Assembly (NCBI GenBank): GCA_016714975.1
Contig: JADKBR010000011.1
Span: 77,553 to 141,552, forward strand
Reading direction: 5' to 3'
Length of the DNA stretch: 64,000 nt
Source of the DNA: Candidatus Dechloromonas phosphorivorans
GTDB taxonomy: Bacteria > Pseudomonadota > Gammaproteobacteria > Burkholderiales > Rhodocyclaceae
Part shown: piece by piece, positions 26,972-36,654 of the stretch
How the letters are laid out: each line of letters starts with the position of its first letter
Position numbering within the stretch: position 1 is the first letter of the stretch
Made by a program: the position numbers and the translations under genes
Notes under the pieces: model-generated
What the model saw: the letters and a program-made list of their open reading frames with translations, nothing else
Told to the model about the DNA's origin: nothing
Database searches by the model: none

Positions 26972-27703
26972 ATGAGTGCGAATACAGCAGCCGACCCCGA
27001 GGATCTGGAGGCATTGTTCGATAGCATCATCCAGGACAACCTAGCGCGCGAAACTTCTGTGGCATCCGAGACGGAACCTGCTGAGCGTGCCGAGTATGCA
27101 GCGGGCGATGTCATGGGCCGCATTGGCAGTCTGACCCGCACGTTGCACAACGCTTTGCGCGAATTGGGTTACGACCGACTGCTGGAAAAGACCGCATCTG
27201 CGATTCCCGACGCGCGCGACCGTCTGGACTATGTGGTCAAAATGACGGAACAGGCGGCGGTGCGCGCGCTGAATGCGATCGAAGCCGCGCAGCCGATTCA
27301 GGATCGGCTAGGTAACGAAGCCGGGCGTCTCTCCGAGCAGTGGCAGAGGCTGTACGACAAAAAACTGAGCGTGGACGAATTCAAGGCGCTGGTGGCGGGT
27401 ACCCGCGCTTATCTCGACGACGTGCCAGCGCAGACGCACGCCACCAACGCCCAGTTGCTTGAGATCATGATGGCGCAAGACTTCCAGGATCTGACCGGAC
27501 AGGTCATAAGGAAGATTACCGCGCTGGCGCAGGATATGGAACAGCAACTGGTGCATTTGCTGGTCGATCTGGTGCCGGTCGAGGCACGCGGCGAAATCGA
27601 TGCCGGTCTGCTGAACGGGCCGGTCGTGAACGCGTCTGGTCGCAGCGATGTGGTGACCAACCAGGATCAGGTCGACGATCTGCTGGAGAGTCTGGGGTTC
27701 TGA
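26972..27703 (+). CDS. cheZ: CheY-P phosphatase CheZ
   Basis: This 243-aa largely helical protein dephosphorylates CheY-P. The catalytic hairpin motif QDFQDLTGQVIRKI (about 169-182) and the C-terminal CheY-binding peptide (DQVDDLLESLGF) are present. It follows cheY by 4 nt and closes the motility run; cheA, cheW and fliM are outside the window. Confidence 0.95.
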   Translation: MSANTAADPEDLEALFDSIIQDNLARETSVASETEPAERAEYAAGDVMGRIGSLTRTLHNALRELGYDRLLEKTASAIPDARDRLDYVVKMTEQAAVRALNAIEAAQPIQDRLGNEAGRLSEQWQRLYDKKLSVDEFKALVAGTRAYLDDVPAQTHATNAQLLEIMMAQDFQDLTGQVIRKITALAQDMEQQLVHLLVDLVPVEARGEIDAGLLNGPVVNASGRSDVVTNQDQVDDLLESLGF

Positions 27704-27800
27704 GTCACTCCTGCGACGTTGAGCCCGGCACCGTCACGCAACTCAAGTGCGTCGAGCTACAGGGTGTCGCTTGCAGCCCAGCGTTGACAAGATTTCCGCA

Positions 27801-27868
27801 GAAAGCCGAGAAACCTCGCAGATGCTTGGTGGCAGGACGATTTGTTCTCGGCTTTCCTAGGGTTTCTC
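27801..27868 (+). promoter_or_regulatory. Alternative stem arrangement upstream of pyrG
   Basis: GAAAGCCGAGAA (27801-27812) pairs perfectly with TTCTCGGCTTTC (27845-27856). GAGAAACC (27808-27815), which overlaps the first arm, pairs perfectly with GGTTTCTC (27861-27868). The two stems cannot form together. This may be an attenuator-like leader of pyrG or a chance pair. No gene is seen in 27704-27913. Confidence 0.4.
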
Positions 27869-27913
27869 CCGGCTTTTCGGCTATCATTTGAATTTCCCCC
27901 AGCCTGTCTTTCC

Positions 27914-29554
27914 ATGACAAAATTCGTATTCGTTACAGGCGGTGTCGTGTCCTCGCTGGGCAAGGGGATCGCCGCCGCGTCGCTGGGGGCCATTCTCGAA
28001 TCGCGCGGCATCAGGGTCACCCACATCAAGCTCGATCCCTACATCAACGTCGACCCGGGCACGATGAGTCCTTTCCAGCACGGCGAGGTTTTCGTCACCG
28101 AGGATGGTGCCGAGACCGACCTTGACCTTGGCCACTACGAGCGCTTCACCAGCGCCAAGATGAGCCGGCGCAACAACTTTACGACCGGCCAGGTTTACGA
28201 CACGGTAATCCGGAAGGAGCGGCGCGGCGAGTATCTCGGCAAGACGGTCCAGGTCATCCCGCACATCACCGACGAGATCAAGGGCAAGATCAAGGCTGGC
28301 GCGGAGGGTGCCGATGTGGCGATTGTCGAAGTCGGCGGTACCGTCGGCGACATCGAGTCACTACCGTTTCTCGAAGCGATCCGCCAGATGGGTATCGAGG
28401 AGGGGCGCATCAACGTCTGCTACATGCACCTGACGCTGCTGCCCTACATTCCGACCGCCGGTGAATTGAAGACGAAGCCGACCCAGCACTCGGTCAAGGA
28501 GTTGCGCGAAATCGGCATCCAGCCGGACATCCTGCTGTGCCGTGCCGACCGTTCGATCCCGGTCGAGGAACGGCGCAAGATCGCACTGTTCTGCAATGTG
28601 ATGCCGGAAGCGGTCATCGAATGTCTCGACGCGGACTCTATCTACAAGATCCCGGCCATGCTGCACGAGCAGATGATCGACGAGATCGTCTGCCACAAGC
28701 TCGGCATCCTGGCGAAGGCAGCCGACCTGTCGGTCTGGAAACGGCTGATCGATGCGCTGGAACATCCGCAATACAAGGTCAGGATCGCTTTCGTTGGCAA
28801 GTATGTTGATCTGACCGAATCCTACAAGTCGCTGATCGAGGCGATCAAGCACGCGGGAATACACACCCGTTGCCAGGTCGTCATTGAATATCTCGATTCC
28901 GAAAGCATTGAGAAGGATGGCTGTGGTCTCCTGAAGGGCGTCGATGCCATCCTGGTCCCTGGTGGCTTCGGTCGCCGCGGCACCGAAGGCAAGATCGCCG
29001 CGATTCGCTATGCCCGCGAGAACAAGGTGCCTTACCTTGGCATTTGCCTCGGCATGCAGCTGGCAGTCGTCGAGTTCGCCCGAGATGTGGCCGGCATGGC
29101 AGGAGCCCATTCAACCGAGTTCGTTCCGGACACGCCGTACCCGGTGATTGGGCTGATTACTGAATGGCTGGATGCCTCCGGCAAGGTCGAGAAGCGCGGC
29201 GAGGATTCCGACCTCGGCGGCACCATGCGTCTCGGTGCCCAGGTCTGCAAGCTGGCCGAAGGCTCTCTGGCCCGCGAAATCTACGGTGTGACCGAAATAA
29301 CCGAGCGCCACCGTCATCGTTACGAAGTTAACAACACGCTGTTGGGACAACTCGAAGAGAAGGGTCTGAAGGTGGCCGGTCGGGCGCCAGGCACCGGTCT
29401 TTGCGAAATGGTCGAACTTCCCGCTGAGGTCCATCCATGGTTCGTCGGCTGCCAGTTCCACCCGGAATTCACCTCCAATCCGCGTCAGGGCCACCCACTA
29501 TTCACTTCTTTCGTGAAGGCAGCGCTGGCTAACCAGCAGGCCAAGGGAAAATGA
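27914..29554 (+). CDS. pyrG: CTP synthase
   Basis: This 546-aa enzyme makes CTP from UTP, ATP and glutamine. The N-terminal synthase domain begins TKFVFVTGGVVSSLGKG, with HIKLDPYINVDPGTM. The C-terminal glutaminase domain has LGICLGMQLAVVEFAR (catalytic Cys) and the FHPEFTS His/Glu pair. It is the first gene of a pyrG-kdsA-eno-ftsB run; its stop overlaps kdsA by 4 nt. Confidence 0.97.
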   Translation: MTKFVFVTGGVVSSLGKGIAAASLGAILESRGIRVTHIKLDPYINVDPGTMSPFQHGEVFVTEDGAETDLDLGHYERFTSAKMSRRNNFTTGQVYDTVIRKERRGEYLGKTVQVIPHITDEIKGKIKAGAEGADVAIVEVGGTVGDIESLPFLEAIRQMGIEEGRINVCYMHLTLLPYIPTAGELKTKPTQHSVKELREIGIQPDILLCRADRSIPVEERRKIALFCNVMPEAVIECLDADSIYKIPAMLHEQMIDEIVCHKLGILAKAADLSVWKRLIDALEHPQYKVRIAFVGKYVDLTESYKSLIEAIKHAGIHTRCQVVIEYLDSESIEKDGCGLLKGVDAILVPGGFGRRGTEGKIAAIRYARENKVPYLGICLGMQLAVVEFARDVAGMAGAHSTEFVPDTPYPVIGLITEWLDASGKVEKRGEDSDLGGTMRLGAQVCKLAEGSLAREIYGVTEITERHRHRYEVNNTLLGQLEEKGLKVAGRAPGTGLCEMVELPAEVHPWFVGCQFHPEFTSNPRQGHPLFTSFVKAALANQQAKGK

Positions 29555-30405
29555 AGCTTTGCGGTTTCGAGGCCGGGCTGGATCAGCCCTTGTTTCTGAT
29601 AGCCGGCCCATGCACGGCGGAGTCTCTGCAACTATGCCTGGATGTCGCTGGCGCCATGAAGGAAATCTGCGCGCGGCTCGGCGTGAATTACATCTTCAAA
29701 GCGTCCTACGACAAGGCCAACCGTAGCTCCGGCAAGTCGGCGCGCGGCCTGGGGCTGGAGGCGGGCATGCGCATTTTCTCCGAAGTGCAGACTCAGATCG
29801 GTGTCCCGGTGCTGACCGATGTGCACAGTATTGACGATATTGTGGCGGTGGCCGCCACGGTCGACGTCCTGCAAACCCCGGCTTTCCTCTGTCGCCAGAC
29901 CGATTTCATTCATGCCGTGGCCGCCTGCGGCAAGCCGGTCAATATCAAGAAGGGTCAGTTCCTGGCGCCGGGTGACATGATGAATGTTGTCGATAAGGCG
30001 CGCGAAGTGAATGATGGCGCCGACAACCTGATGGTTTGCGAGCGTGGCGCCAGCTTCGGCTACAACAACCTTGTATCGGACATGCGCAGCCTGGCAATCA
30101 TGCGCGAGACCGGCTGCCCGGTCGTTTTCGATGCAACTCACAGCGTGCAGTTGCCGGGCGGGCAGGGTGCGACGTCCGGCGGACAGCGCGAATTCGTTCC
30201 GGTGCTGGCCCGGGCAGCGGTCGCCGTCGGCATTTCCGGGCTGTTCATGGAAACCCATCCGTGCCCGGAGAAGGCCTGGTCGGACGGTCCGAACAGCTGG
30301 CCGCTCGATCGCATGGAAACCCTGCTGACGACATTGGTCACGCTCGACAGGGTGGTCAAGGCGGCTGGGTTCGAGGAACTGAAGCAAGCGGCTACATGTT
30401 TATAG
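29551..30405 (+). CDS. kdsA: 3-deoxy-8-phosphooctulonate (KDO-8-P) synthase
   Basis: This 284-aa enzyme condenses phosphoenolpyruvate with arabinose-5-phosphate to make KDO-8-P for lipopolysaccharide. The pattern LIAGPCTAESLQ, FKASYDKANRSS, PVNIKKGQFLAP and FDATHSVQLPGG is present. It begins inside the stop of pyrG and is followed by eno, a common order in betaproteobacteria. Confidence 0.97.
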   Translation: MKLCGFEAGLDQPLFLIAGPCTAESLQLCLDVAGAMKEICARLGVNYIFKASYDKANRSSGKSARGLGLEAGMRIFSEVQTQIGVPVLTDVHSIDDIVAVAATVDVLQTPAFLCRQTDFIHAVAACGKPVNIKKGQFLAPGDMMNVVDKAREVNDGADNLMVCERGASFGYNNLVSDMRSLAIMRETGCPVVFDATHSVQLPGGQGATSGGQREFVPVLARAAVAVGISGLFMETHPCPEKAWSDGPNSWPLDRMETLLTTLVTLDRVVKAAGFEELKQAATCL

Positions 30406-30451
30406 GTTGCTTTAAATAATAATTTTATTTACCTGAATATTAAGGAAAAAC

Positions 30452-31735
30452 ATGAGTTCAATCGTTGATGTTGTGGCACGCGAGATTCTCGATTCGCGCG
30501 GCAACCCCACCGTCGAAGCCGATGTGCTTCTGGAAAGCGGCGTCATGGGCCGGGCCGCGGTGCCGTCCGGTGCCTCCACCGGTTCCCGCGAAGCGATCGA
30601 ACTGCGCGACGGCGATGCTGGCCGCTATCTTGGCAAGGGTGTCCAGCAGGCGGTCGAGAACGTCAATACCGAAATCTCCGAAGCCATCATCGGCCTCGAC
30701 GCCCAGGAACAGGCTTTCATCGATCAGACGATGATCGATCTCGACGGCACCGACAACAAGTCGCGCCTCGGCGCCAATGCTATCCTCGCGGTCTCCATGG
30801 CCGTCGCCAAGGCCGCCGCCGAGGAATCCGGCCTGCCGCTTTACCGCTACTTTGGCGGTATGAGCCCGATGCAGATGCCGGTGCCGATGATGAACATAAT
30901 CAACGGTGGCGAGCACGCCAACAACAGCCTGGATATCCAGGAATTCATGATCATGCCAGTCGGCGCCTCCACCTTCCGCGAGGCGCTGCGCTGTGGCGCC
31001 GAGATTTTCCATGCGCTGAAGAAACTGCTCGACAAGAAAGGCCATTCGACCGCCGTTGGGGATGAGGGTGGCTTCGCCCCCAACCTTGGCAGCCACGCCG
31101 AGGCGCTTGAAATCATCATGAAGGCAATCGAGAAGGCCGGGTATATTGCGGGTCAGGACGTCCTGCTGGCGCTCGACTGTGCCGCTTCGGAGTTCTACAA
31201 GGATGGCAAGTACCACCTGGCGGGGGAAGGCCTGCAGCTGACTTCTTCCCAGTTCACCGACTACCTGGCCAATCTGGCCGACCACTTCCCGATCGTTTCG
31301 ATCGAGGATGGTATGGCCGAGAGCGACTGGGACGGCTGGAAACTGCTGACCCAACGCCTGGGCAGGACGGTGCAGATCGTCGGCGACGACATTTTCGTTA
31401 CCAACACCCGGATCTTCAAGGAAGGCATCAAGCAGGGCATTGCCAATTCGATTCTGGTCAAGATCAACCAGATCGGCACGCTTTCCGAGACCTTTGCAGC
31501 GGTCGAGATGGCCAAGCGCGCCGGCTACACCGCGGTGATTTCGCATCGCTCCGGTGAAACCGAGGACAGCACCATCGCCGATATCGCCGTCGGTCTCAAC
31601 GCCGGACAGATCAAGACCGGTTCGTTGTCGCGTTCCGACCGCATCGCCAAGTACAACCAGTTGCTGCGCATCGAGGAAGATCTCGGGGATACCGCCTCGT
31701 ACCCCGGTCGCGAGACCTTCTACAACCTGCGCTGA
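30452..31735 (+). CDS. eno: Enolase
   Basis: This 427-aa glycolytic enzyme converts 2-phosphoglycerate to phosphoenolpyruvate and is part of the RNA degradosome in many proteobacteria. Markers are ILDSRGNPTVE, GAIANAILAVSMA-like GANAILAVSMAVAKAAA, and the Mg-site SIEDGM and SHRSGETED. A separate AT-rich gap of 46 nt, with the RBS AAGGAAA, lies before it. ftsB follows 6 nt later. Confidence 0.97.
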   Translation: MSSIVDVVAREILDSRGNPTVEADVLLESGVMGRAAVPSGASTGSREAIELRDGDAGRYLGKGVQQAVENVNTEISEAIIGLDAQEQAFIDQTMIDLDGTDNKSRLGANAILAVSMAVAKAAAEESGLPLYRYFGGMSPMQMPVPMMNIINGGEHANNSLDIQEFMIMPVGASTFREALRCGAEIFHALKKLLDKKGHSTAVGDEGGFAPNLGSHAEALEIIMKAIEKAGYIAGQDVLLALDCAASEFYKDGKYHLAGEGLQLTSSQFTDYLANLADHFPIVSIEDGMAESDWDGWKLLTQRLGRTVQIVGDDIFVTNTRIFKEGIKQGIANSILVKINQIGTLSETFAAVEMAKRAGYTAVISHRSGETEDSTIADIAVGLNAGQIKTGSLSRSDRIAKYNQLLRIEEDLGDTASYPGRETFYNLR

Positions 31736-31741
31736 CGCTCG

Positions 31742-32026
31742 ATGCGCTGGCTGACGGTCGGCCTTCTCGCACTGATCGCCATGCTGCAATACCCGCTGTG
31801 GCTGGGTAAGGGAGGCTGGCTGAAAGTCTGGGAATTCGACCGTCAATTGCAGCAGCAGAAGGAAGTGACCAGGAAGATGGAGATCAGGAATGCGGGCCTC
31901 GATGCCGAGGTCCGCGATCTCAAGCAGGGCTACGACGCGATCGAGGAGCGCGCCCGATTCGAACTTGGCATGATCCGCCAGGATGAGAGTTTTGTTCAGA
32001 TTCCGGAAAAGTTCCCGGGAAAATAA
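31742..32026 (+). CDS. ftsB: Cell division protein FtsB
   Basis: This 94-aa protein has one N-terminal membrane helix (WLTVGLLALIAMLQYPLW) and a following coiled coil (QLQQQKEVTRKMEIRN...), the FtsB/DivIC architecture. It bridges FtsQ and FtsL at the septum. It starts 6 nt after eno without a strong RBS, which suggests translational coupling to eno, the usual arrangement. Confidence 0.92.
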   Translation: MRWLTVGLLALIAMLQYPLWLGKGGWLKVWEFDRQLQQQKEVTRKMEIRNAGLDAEVRDLKQGYDAIEERARFELGMIRQDESFVQIPEKFPGK

Positions 32027-32120
32027 GCGAAATAAAGGTGTCAACCGCAGTAGTCACCAGCATCTCCCTCCGCTAGAATCGCTCACAGCAGTACCCCGCA
32101 GAGCGCTCAAGGAGAACTAC

Positions 32121-32594
32121 ATGCTGCTGAAGGTTGGCGATTGTGCGCCAGCGTTTTCATTGCCGGATGCCGATATGGCCCGGATCGATCTCGCGAGTTA
32201 CAAGGGCGGAAAGCATATCGTTCTTTTCTTCTACCCCAAGGACGGGACACCCGGCTGCACGAAAGAGGCCACCGATTTTTCCGATCACGAAGAGGAGTTC
32301 GAGCGGGAGAATTGTGTACTCTTTGGCATCAGTCGCGACGAATGCCTGAAACACGCCGAGTTTCGCGACAGAGAGGGTATTGGCACCGAACTGCTGTCGG
32401 ATGCAGAGGGCCTTGTCTGCAAGCAATACGGCGTCTGGCAGGCGCGGGAAGTGGATGGTCACCGGAAATTCGGGATCGTCCGCTCTACCTTCATCATCGA
32501 CATATCCGGCGTGATTCGTCACGCACTTTACAACGTCAGTTACAAGGGCCACGCACTGGAAGTGTTGCGCCTCGTCAAGGAACTCAATTCATGA
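32121..32594 (+). CDS. bcp: Thioredoxin-dependent peroxiredoxin (BCP family)
   Basis: This 157-aa peroxiredoxin reduces peroxides in the cytoplasm. The peroxidatic Cys lies in FFYPKDGTPGCTKEATDF. The usual resolving Cys five residues further on is absent (Ala in CTKEA), so this is a variant using another partner (a later Cys or a 1-Cys mechanism). The ATG has an AAGGAG RBS. Its stop overlaps slyD (ATGA). Confidence 0.92.
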   Translation: MLLKVGDCAPAFSLPDADMARIDLASYKGGKHIVLFFYPKDGTPGCTKEATDFSDHEEEFERENCVLFGISRDECLKHAEFRDREGIGTELLSDAEGLVCKQYGVWQAREVDGHRKFGIVRSTFIIDISGVIRHALYNVSYKGHALEVLRLVKELNS

Positions 32595-33091
32595 ACATGC
32601 AGGTTTCCAGGAATTCCGTGATCACCCTCGACTATCACGTCACCGATCCCGATGGCGATGTGGTGGACGAAGGGCGCGAGCCGCTCGTCTATCTGCATGG
32701 CGGTTACGAGGACATCTTCTTGAAGATCGAGGAAGCCCTGCAGGGCAAGACCGTCGGCGAATCGGTCAAGGTCAAGTTGCAGCCGGACGAGGCCTTTGGC
32801 GATTACGACGCCGAAATGGTCCAGGTCGAGTCGCGCAAGGATTTTCCCAAGGAACTCGAAGTCGGCATGCAGTTCGAGGGCGGCCCCGAAGAGGGGGAGG
32901 AAGACGAGCTCGTCATCTACCGCGTAACCGAGATCGCCGACGACAAGGTGGTGCTCGACGGCAACCATCCGCTGGCTGGCATGGCGCTGATCTTCACCTG
33001 TACGGTAACGGCGATCCGCCCGGCCAGCGTCGAGGAGCTTGAGCACGGTCACGTCCATACTGGGGACGATGACGAGGAAACCTGTCACTGA
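32591..33091 (+). CDS. slyD: FKBP-type peptidyl-prolyl isomerase SlyD
   Basis: This 166-aa protein has the FKBP core with an insert-in-flap domain (QPDEAFGDYDAEMVQVESRKDFP), and ends in a short metal-binding tail (HGHVHTGDDDEETCH). It aids folding and nickel insertion into metalloproteins. The tail is shorter than in E. coli SlyD. It is coupled to bcp by an ATGA overlap, and its last 7 nt overlap the convergent phosphoesterase gene. Confidence 0.9.
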   Translation: MNMQVSRNSVITLDYHVTDPDGDVVDEGREPLVYLHGGYEDIFLKIEEALQGKTVGESVKVKLQPDEAFGDYDAEMVQVESRKDFPKELEVGMQFEGGPEEGEEDELVIYRVTEIADDKVVLDGNHPLAGMALIFTCTVTAIRPASVEELEHGHVHTGDDDEETCH

Positions 33092-34005
33092 GCCGTGGGC
33101 GGCCAGGAATAGGTTTCGAAGCGGAACAGCGCGGGTGAGTCGGGATCGATGATCCCGCGCGTCCAGCCCATCAGCGGATAGCCGAAGGTTTCTACGCGGG
33201 TGAAGTTGACGATTCGATTGCCCATGCTGTCGCGCAACGGTTGATCGATGCGGCTTACGTGGGTATCGCCATGAACCGCGACCACCTGACCCGGAAAAGC
33301 GAGCGTTTCCCGGCGGACGGTTTCCAGAAATTCGCGAAAGCCACGATGCGGCAAGCCCTGTGCAAAATGCCTGAAGCCTGGATTAGCCTGGAACAGCAGG
33401 ATGATTCCCGCCATCTTGTCCCGCCGGGCGCGGGCGAAACTGTCGGTCAGCCACTGCAGCACGATCGGGTTGCGCGCCAGGAACTCGTCGCCGGCGTCGT
33501 CCTGCCATCCGTGGTTGTTGCCTGACCCCGGTAGATTGAGGGTCACGAACAGGACTGGCCCGAGGCGAAAGCGCGAATGTTCCGGGTAGGCGCCGGGCTG
33601 ACGTTCGAGCGGGATCGTTTTCCGGCCGAGCGAGTCGGGGCGGTGCCAGAACAGCGAACGCAGCGTGGCAAGGCGTTCCAGCGGATCGTAGGAGCCATTC
33701 GAGACCCGGCTGCAGTCGGTCCACTCGTTGTCCCCCGGAACGAAGACGAAGGGCACGCGGCTGGCATTGAACAGTTGCTGGCGATCGGCGAATACGGCGT
33801 CGTCGCAACGCGCCTGACCATGCTTGATGTCCCCGATATGGGCAATCAACGCGACATGGGTGTCGGCGATGGCCTCCAGCATGCGTGGCAATTCGCGCCT
33901 TTCGTGGGCTGAGTAGGGCACGTCGCCGATCAGCGCAAACTGCCAGGTTTCGCCGTGAGCCAGCGCGGCAACGCAAAAACAGACGCCAAGCAGCCAGCGC
34001 CTCAT
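33085..34005 (-). CDS. Secreted metallophosphoesterase
   Basis: This 306-aa protein has an N-terminal signal peptide (MRRWLLGVCFCVAALAHG). Calcineurin-like motifs follow: FALIGDVPYS, AHIGDIKHG, VPGDNEW and a C-terminal AVHGDTHVSR. The D/H/N residues expected to bind two metals are present. It probably hydrolyses phosphoesters in the periplasm; substrate unknown. Its start overlaps the mutS stop by 4 nt. Confidence 0.85.
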   Translation of the reverse strand: MRRWLLGVCFCVAALAHGETWQFALIGDVPYSAHERRELPRMLEAIADTHVALIAHIGDIKHGQARCDDAVFADRQQLFNASRVPFVFVPGDNEWTDCSRVSNGSYDPLERLATLRSLFWHRPDSLGRKTIPLERQPGAYPEHSRFRLGPVLFVTLNLPGSGNNHGWQDDAGDEFLARNPIVLQWLTDSFARARRDKMAGIILLFQANPGFRHFAQGLPHRGFREFLETVRRETLAFPGQVVAVHGDTHVSRIDQPLRDSMGNRIVNFTRVETFGYPLMGWTRGIIDPDSPALFRFETYSWPPTAQ

Positions 34006-36581
34006 CCGGCAAGTTTCTTCAGGGCATAGAGCGCGTCGAGCGCTTGGCGTGGCGTCAGGCTGTCGGGATCGATGGTGGCCAGTTGCTCCAGCACCGGATC
34101 CGGTTCGGGTTCGGCCGGTTCCGGTTCGCCCTGAGCGAAAAGATCGGGTTGCAGCGGGTCGACCGCGCCCCGCTGCTCGAATTCGCGCAGTTGCCTGCGC
34201 GCGGCGCGGACGACGGCGTTGGGGATGCCGGCCAGCGCGGCAACCTGGATGCCGTAGCTCTGGTTGGCCGGACCTTCTTCGACGGCGTGCAGGAAGACGA
34301 TACGGTCGTTGTGCTCGACGGCATCGAGATGGACATTGGCCAGTTCGCTGTATTCGTGTGCAAGCCGGGTCATTTCGAAATAATGCGTCGCGAACAGCGT
34401 CAGGCAGCGGTTCCTGGCGATCAGGTGGCGAAGGATGGCGAAGGCCAGCGCCATGCCGTCAAACGTGGACGTGCCGCGGCCGATTTCGTCCATCAGCACC
34501 AGGCTTTGCGCGGTGGCGTGGTGCAGGATGGCGGCCGCCTCGGTCATTTCGACCATGAAGGTCGAGCGCCCGGAAGCGAGGTCGTCGGAAGCGCCGATGC
34601 GGGTGAAGATGCGGTCGAGCGGGCCGAGCACGCAACGGTCGGCCGGCACGTAGCTGCCGATGTGGGCGAGCAGGGCGATCAGCGCCATCTGGCGCATGAA
34701 GGTTGATTTGCCGCCCATGTTGGGGCCGGTGATCAGCAGCAGGCGACGGTTTTCGGCGAGCCGGCAGTCGTTGGCGATGAAGGTCTCGGCGCTGTTGGCC
34801 ATTTCGCCCTCGACTACCGGGTGGCGGCCGCCGGTTACGGTCAACCCGATTTCCGGGGCAAATTCCGGCTTGCACCAGTTCCGCTTGAGGGCGGTATCGG
34901 CGAAACCGGCCAGCAGGTCAAGCTGGGCGACGGCGCGGGCAATGGTCTGCAGCGTCGGCACGGCCGGCAGCAGTTCGTCAAGAATGCCTTCGTACAGGAG
35001 CTTTTCGCGGGTCAGCGAGCGTTCCTGGGCGGACAGCGCTTTGTCCTCGAAGGTTTTGAGCTCGGGCGTGATGTAGCGCTCGGCATTCTTCAGCGTCTGA
35101 CGCCGGCGGTAATCGTCGGGGATTCTTTCGATATTGGCATGGGTGACTTCGATGTAGAAGCCATGCACCTTGTTGTACTCGACCTTGAGGCTGGCGATGC
35201 CGCTGCGCTCGCGCTCACGCACTTCCATATCGACCAGATAGGCGCCGCAGTTGTCGTTCAGCGAGCGCAATTCGTCGAGTTCGGCGTCGTAGCCGGTAGC
35301 TATCGCGCCACCGTCGCGAATCTGTGCCGATGGTTCGGCGGCGATGGCGCGGGTCAGCAGATTGAGCGCGGCGTGTGGCGTTTCGATCTGGATGTCGAGT
35401 TCCGCGAGCAGCGGCGAAGCCGTGCCAGCGATCGGCTGGCGCAAGGTGTCGAGGCGGCCCAGCGACTCGCGCAGGCTGGCGAGTTCACGTGGTCGGGCAT
35501 TGCGCAAGGCGATGCGCCCGGCGATGCGCTCGATGTCGGCGATGCCCTTCAACTCACGGCGGACCTCGCCGGCCATCCGGCCGTATTCTTCGAGCAGGGA
35601 TTCGACGGCGCCATGGCGGGCAGCCGGAATGGCGCGTTGGCGCAACGGATGATGCAGGGAGTGGCGCAGCAGGCGCGACCCCATGCTGGTCACGCAATTG
35701 TCGAGCAGAGAGAAAAGGGTCGGCGCTGGCAGCCCGCGCAGGGTTTCGGTCAGTTCGAGATTACGCCGGGTGGCGAGATCGAGGCCGAGGTAGGCGCCTT
35801 CGAGTTCCACGGTCAACGCCCGCAAGTGCGGCAATTTCCCCGACTGCGTGGCCTGCGCGTACTGCAGCAGCGCGCCGGCGGCAGCGATGGCGGGTCTCAG
35901 CCCCTCGGCCCCAAAACCGGCCAGCGAGGCGACCTTGAATTGCTCGCAAAGCAGGCGTTTGGCCGAGTCGAACTCGAAATGCCAGTCCGGTTGCCGCGTG
36001 CGGGCAGCCTCCAGCGAAAAATCGGGCGACCAGGATTCAGGATGGAGAATTTCCGCCGGACGAATACGCTCAAGTGCCGCCGCGATCTGGTCGTTCGGCG
36101 TTTCGGTCAGGATGAACTCGCCGCTGGCCAGATTCAGGCGAGCAATACCGCCGGTATTGCGGATTGAGGTCAGCGCCAGCAGCCAGACGTCGCGCTTGTC
36201 GTCGAGCAGCGCGGCATCGGTCAGCGTTCCCGGCGTGACGATGCGCGACACGGCGCGCTCGACCGGCCCCTTGCTGGTCGCCGGATCGCCGACCTGCTCG
36301 CAGATCACCACCGACTCGCCGGCCTTGACCAGCTTGGCGAGGTAAGGCTCGAGCGAATGGAAGGGCACGCCGGCCATGCGGATCGGCACACCCGCCGACT
36401 GGCCGCGCGTGGTCAGCGTGATGTCGAGCAGCCGCGCCGCCTTCTCGGCATCGTCGTGGAACAGCTCGTAGAAATCCCCCATCCGGTAAAACAGCAGCGT
36501 GTCCGGATGATTGGCCTTGAGCGCCAGGTACTGGCGCATCATAGGCGTGTGCTTCGAGAGGTCGGGAGATTCAGGGGCCAT
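34002..36581 (-). CDS. mutS: DNA mismatch repair ATPase MutS
   Basis: This 859-aa protein recognises mismatches and starts repair. The mismatch-binding Phe-x-Glu is in MGDFYELFHDDA near the N-terminus. Walker A GPNMGGKSTFMRQ, the DEIGRGTST Walker B region and FATHYFEMT are present. The start at ATG 36581 (MAPESPDLSKHTPMM) fits the family; no RBS precedes it, and a start at about 36626-36629 behind GGGGAC would add 15-16 residues. The gene is coupled to the following phosphoesterase gene. Confidence 0.95.
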   Translation of the reverse strand: MAPESPDLSKHTPMMRQYLALKANHPDTLLFYRMGDFYELFHDDAEKAARLLDITLTTRGQSAGVPIRMAGVPFHSLEPYLAKLVKAGESVVICEQVGDPATSKGPVERAVSRIVTPGTLTDAALLDDKRDVWLLALTSIRNTGGIARLNLASGEFILTETPNDQIAAALERIRPAEILHPESWSPDFSLEAARTRQPDWHFEFDSAKRLLCEQFKVASLAGFGAEGLRPAIAAAGALLQYAQATQSGKLPHLRALTVELEGAYLGLDLATRRNLELTETLRGLPAPTLFSLLDNCVTSMGSRLLRHSLHHPLRQRAIPAARHGAVESLLEEYGRMAGEVRRELKGIADIERIAGRIALRNARPRELASLRESLGRLDTLRQPIAGTASPLLAELDIQIETPHAALNLLTRAIAAEPSAQIRDGGAIATGYDAELDELRSLNDNCGAYLVDMEVRERERSGIASLKVEYNKVHGFYIEVTHANIERIPDDYRRRQTLKNAERYITPELKTFEDKALSAQERSLTREKLLYEGILDELLPAVPTLQTIARAVAQLDLLAGFADTALKRNWCKPEFAPEIGLTVTGGRHPVVEGEMANSAETFIANDCRLAENRRLLLITGPNMGGKSTFMRQMALIALLAHIGSYVPADRCVLGPLDRIFTRIGASDDLASGRSTFMVEMTEAAAILHHATAQSLVLMDEIGRGTSTFDGMALAFAILRHLIARNRCLTLFATHYFEMTRLAHEYSELANVHLDAVEHNDRIVFLHAVEEGPANQSYGIQVAALAGIPNAVVRAARRQLREFEQRGAVDPLQPDLFAQGEPEPAEPEPDPVLEQLATIDPDSLTPRQALDALYALKKLAG

Positions 36582-36654
36582 TGAATCGGTGTCTTGGGTG
36601 GGTGCGGCAGGGCGCAATTGTCCCATCAACGGGAGGTCCCCGCCACCCGCTGGA

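Noticed and set aside
30458..32044. Long open frame (528 codons) on the minus strand opposite eno
   Set aside because: It is antisense to a strongly conserved enolase and shows no family pattern; high GC creates such frames.
34821..36167. Long plus-strand frame (448 codons) opposite mutS
   Set aside because: It is antisense to a clear MutS with intact motifs; the translation has no recognisable domain.
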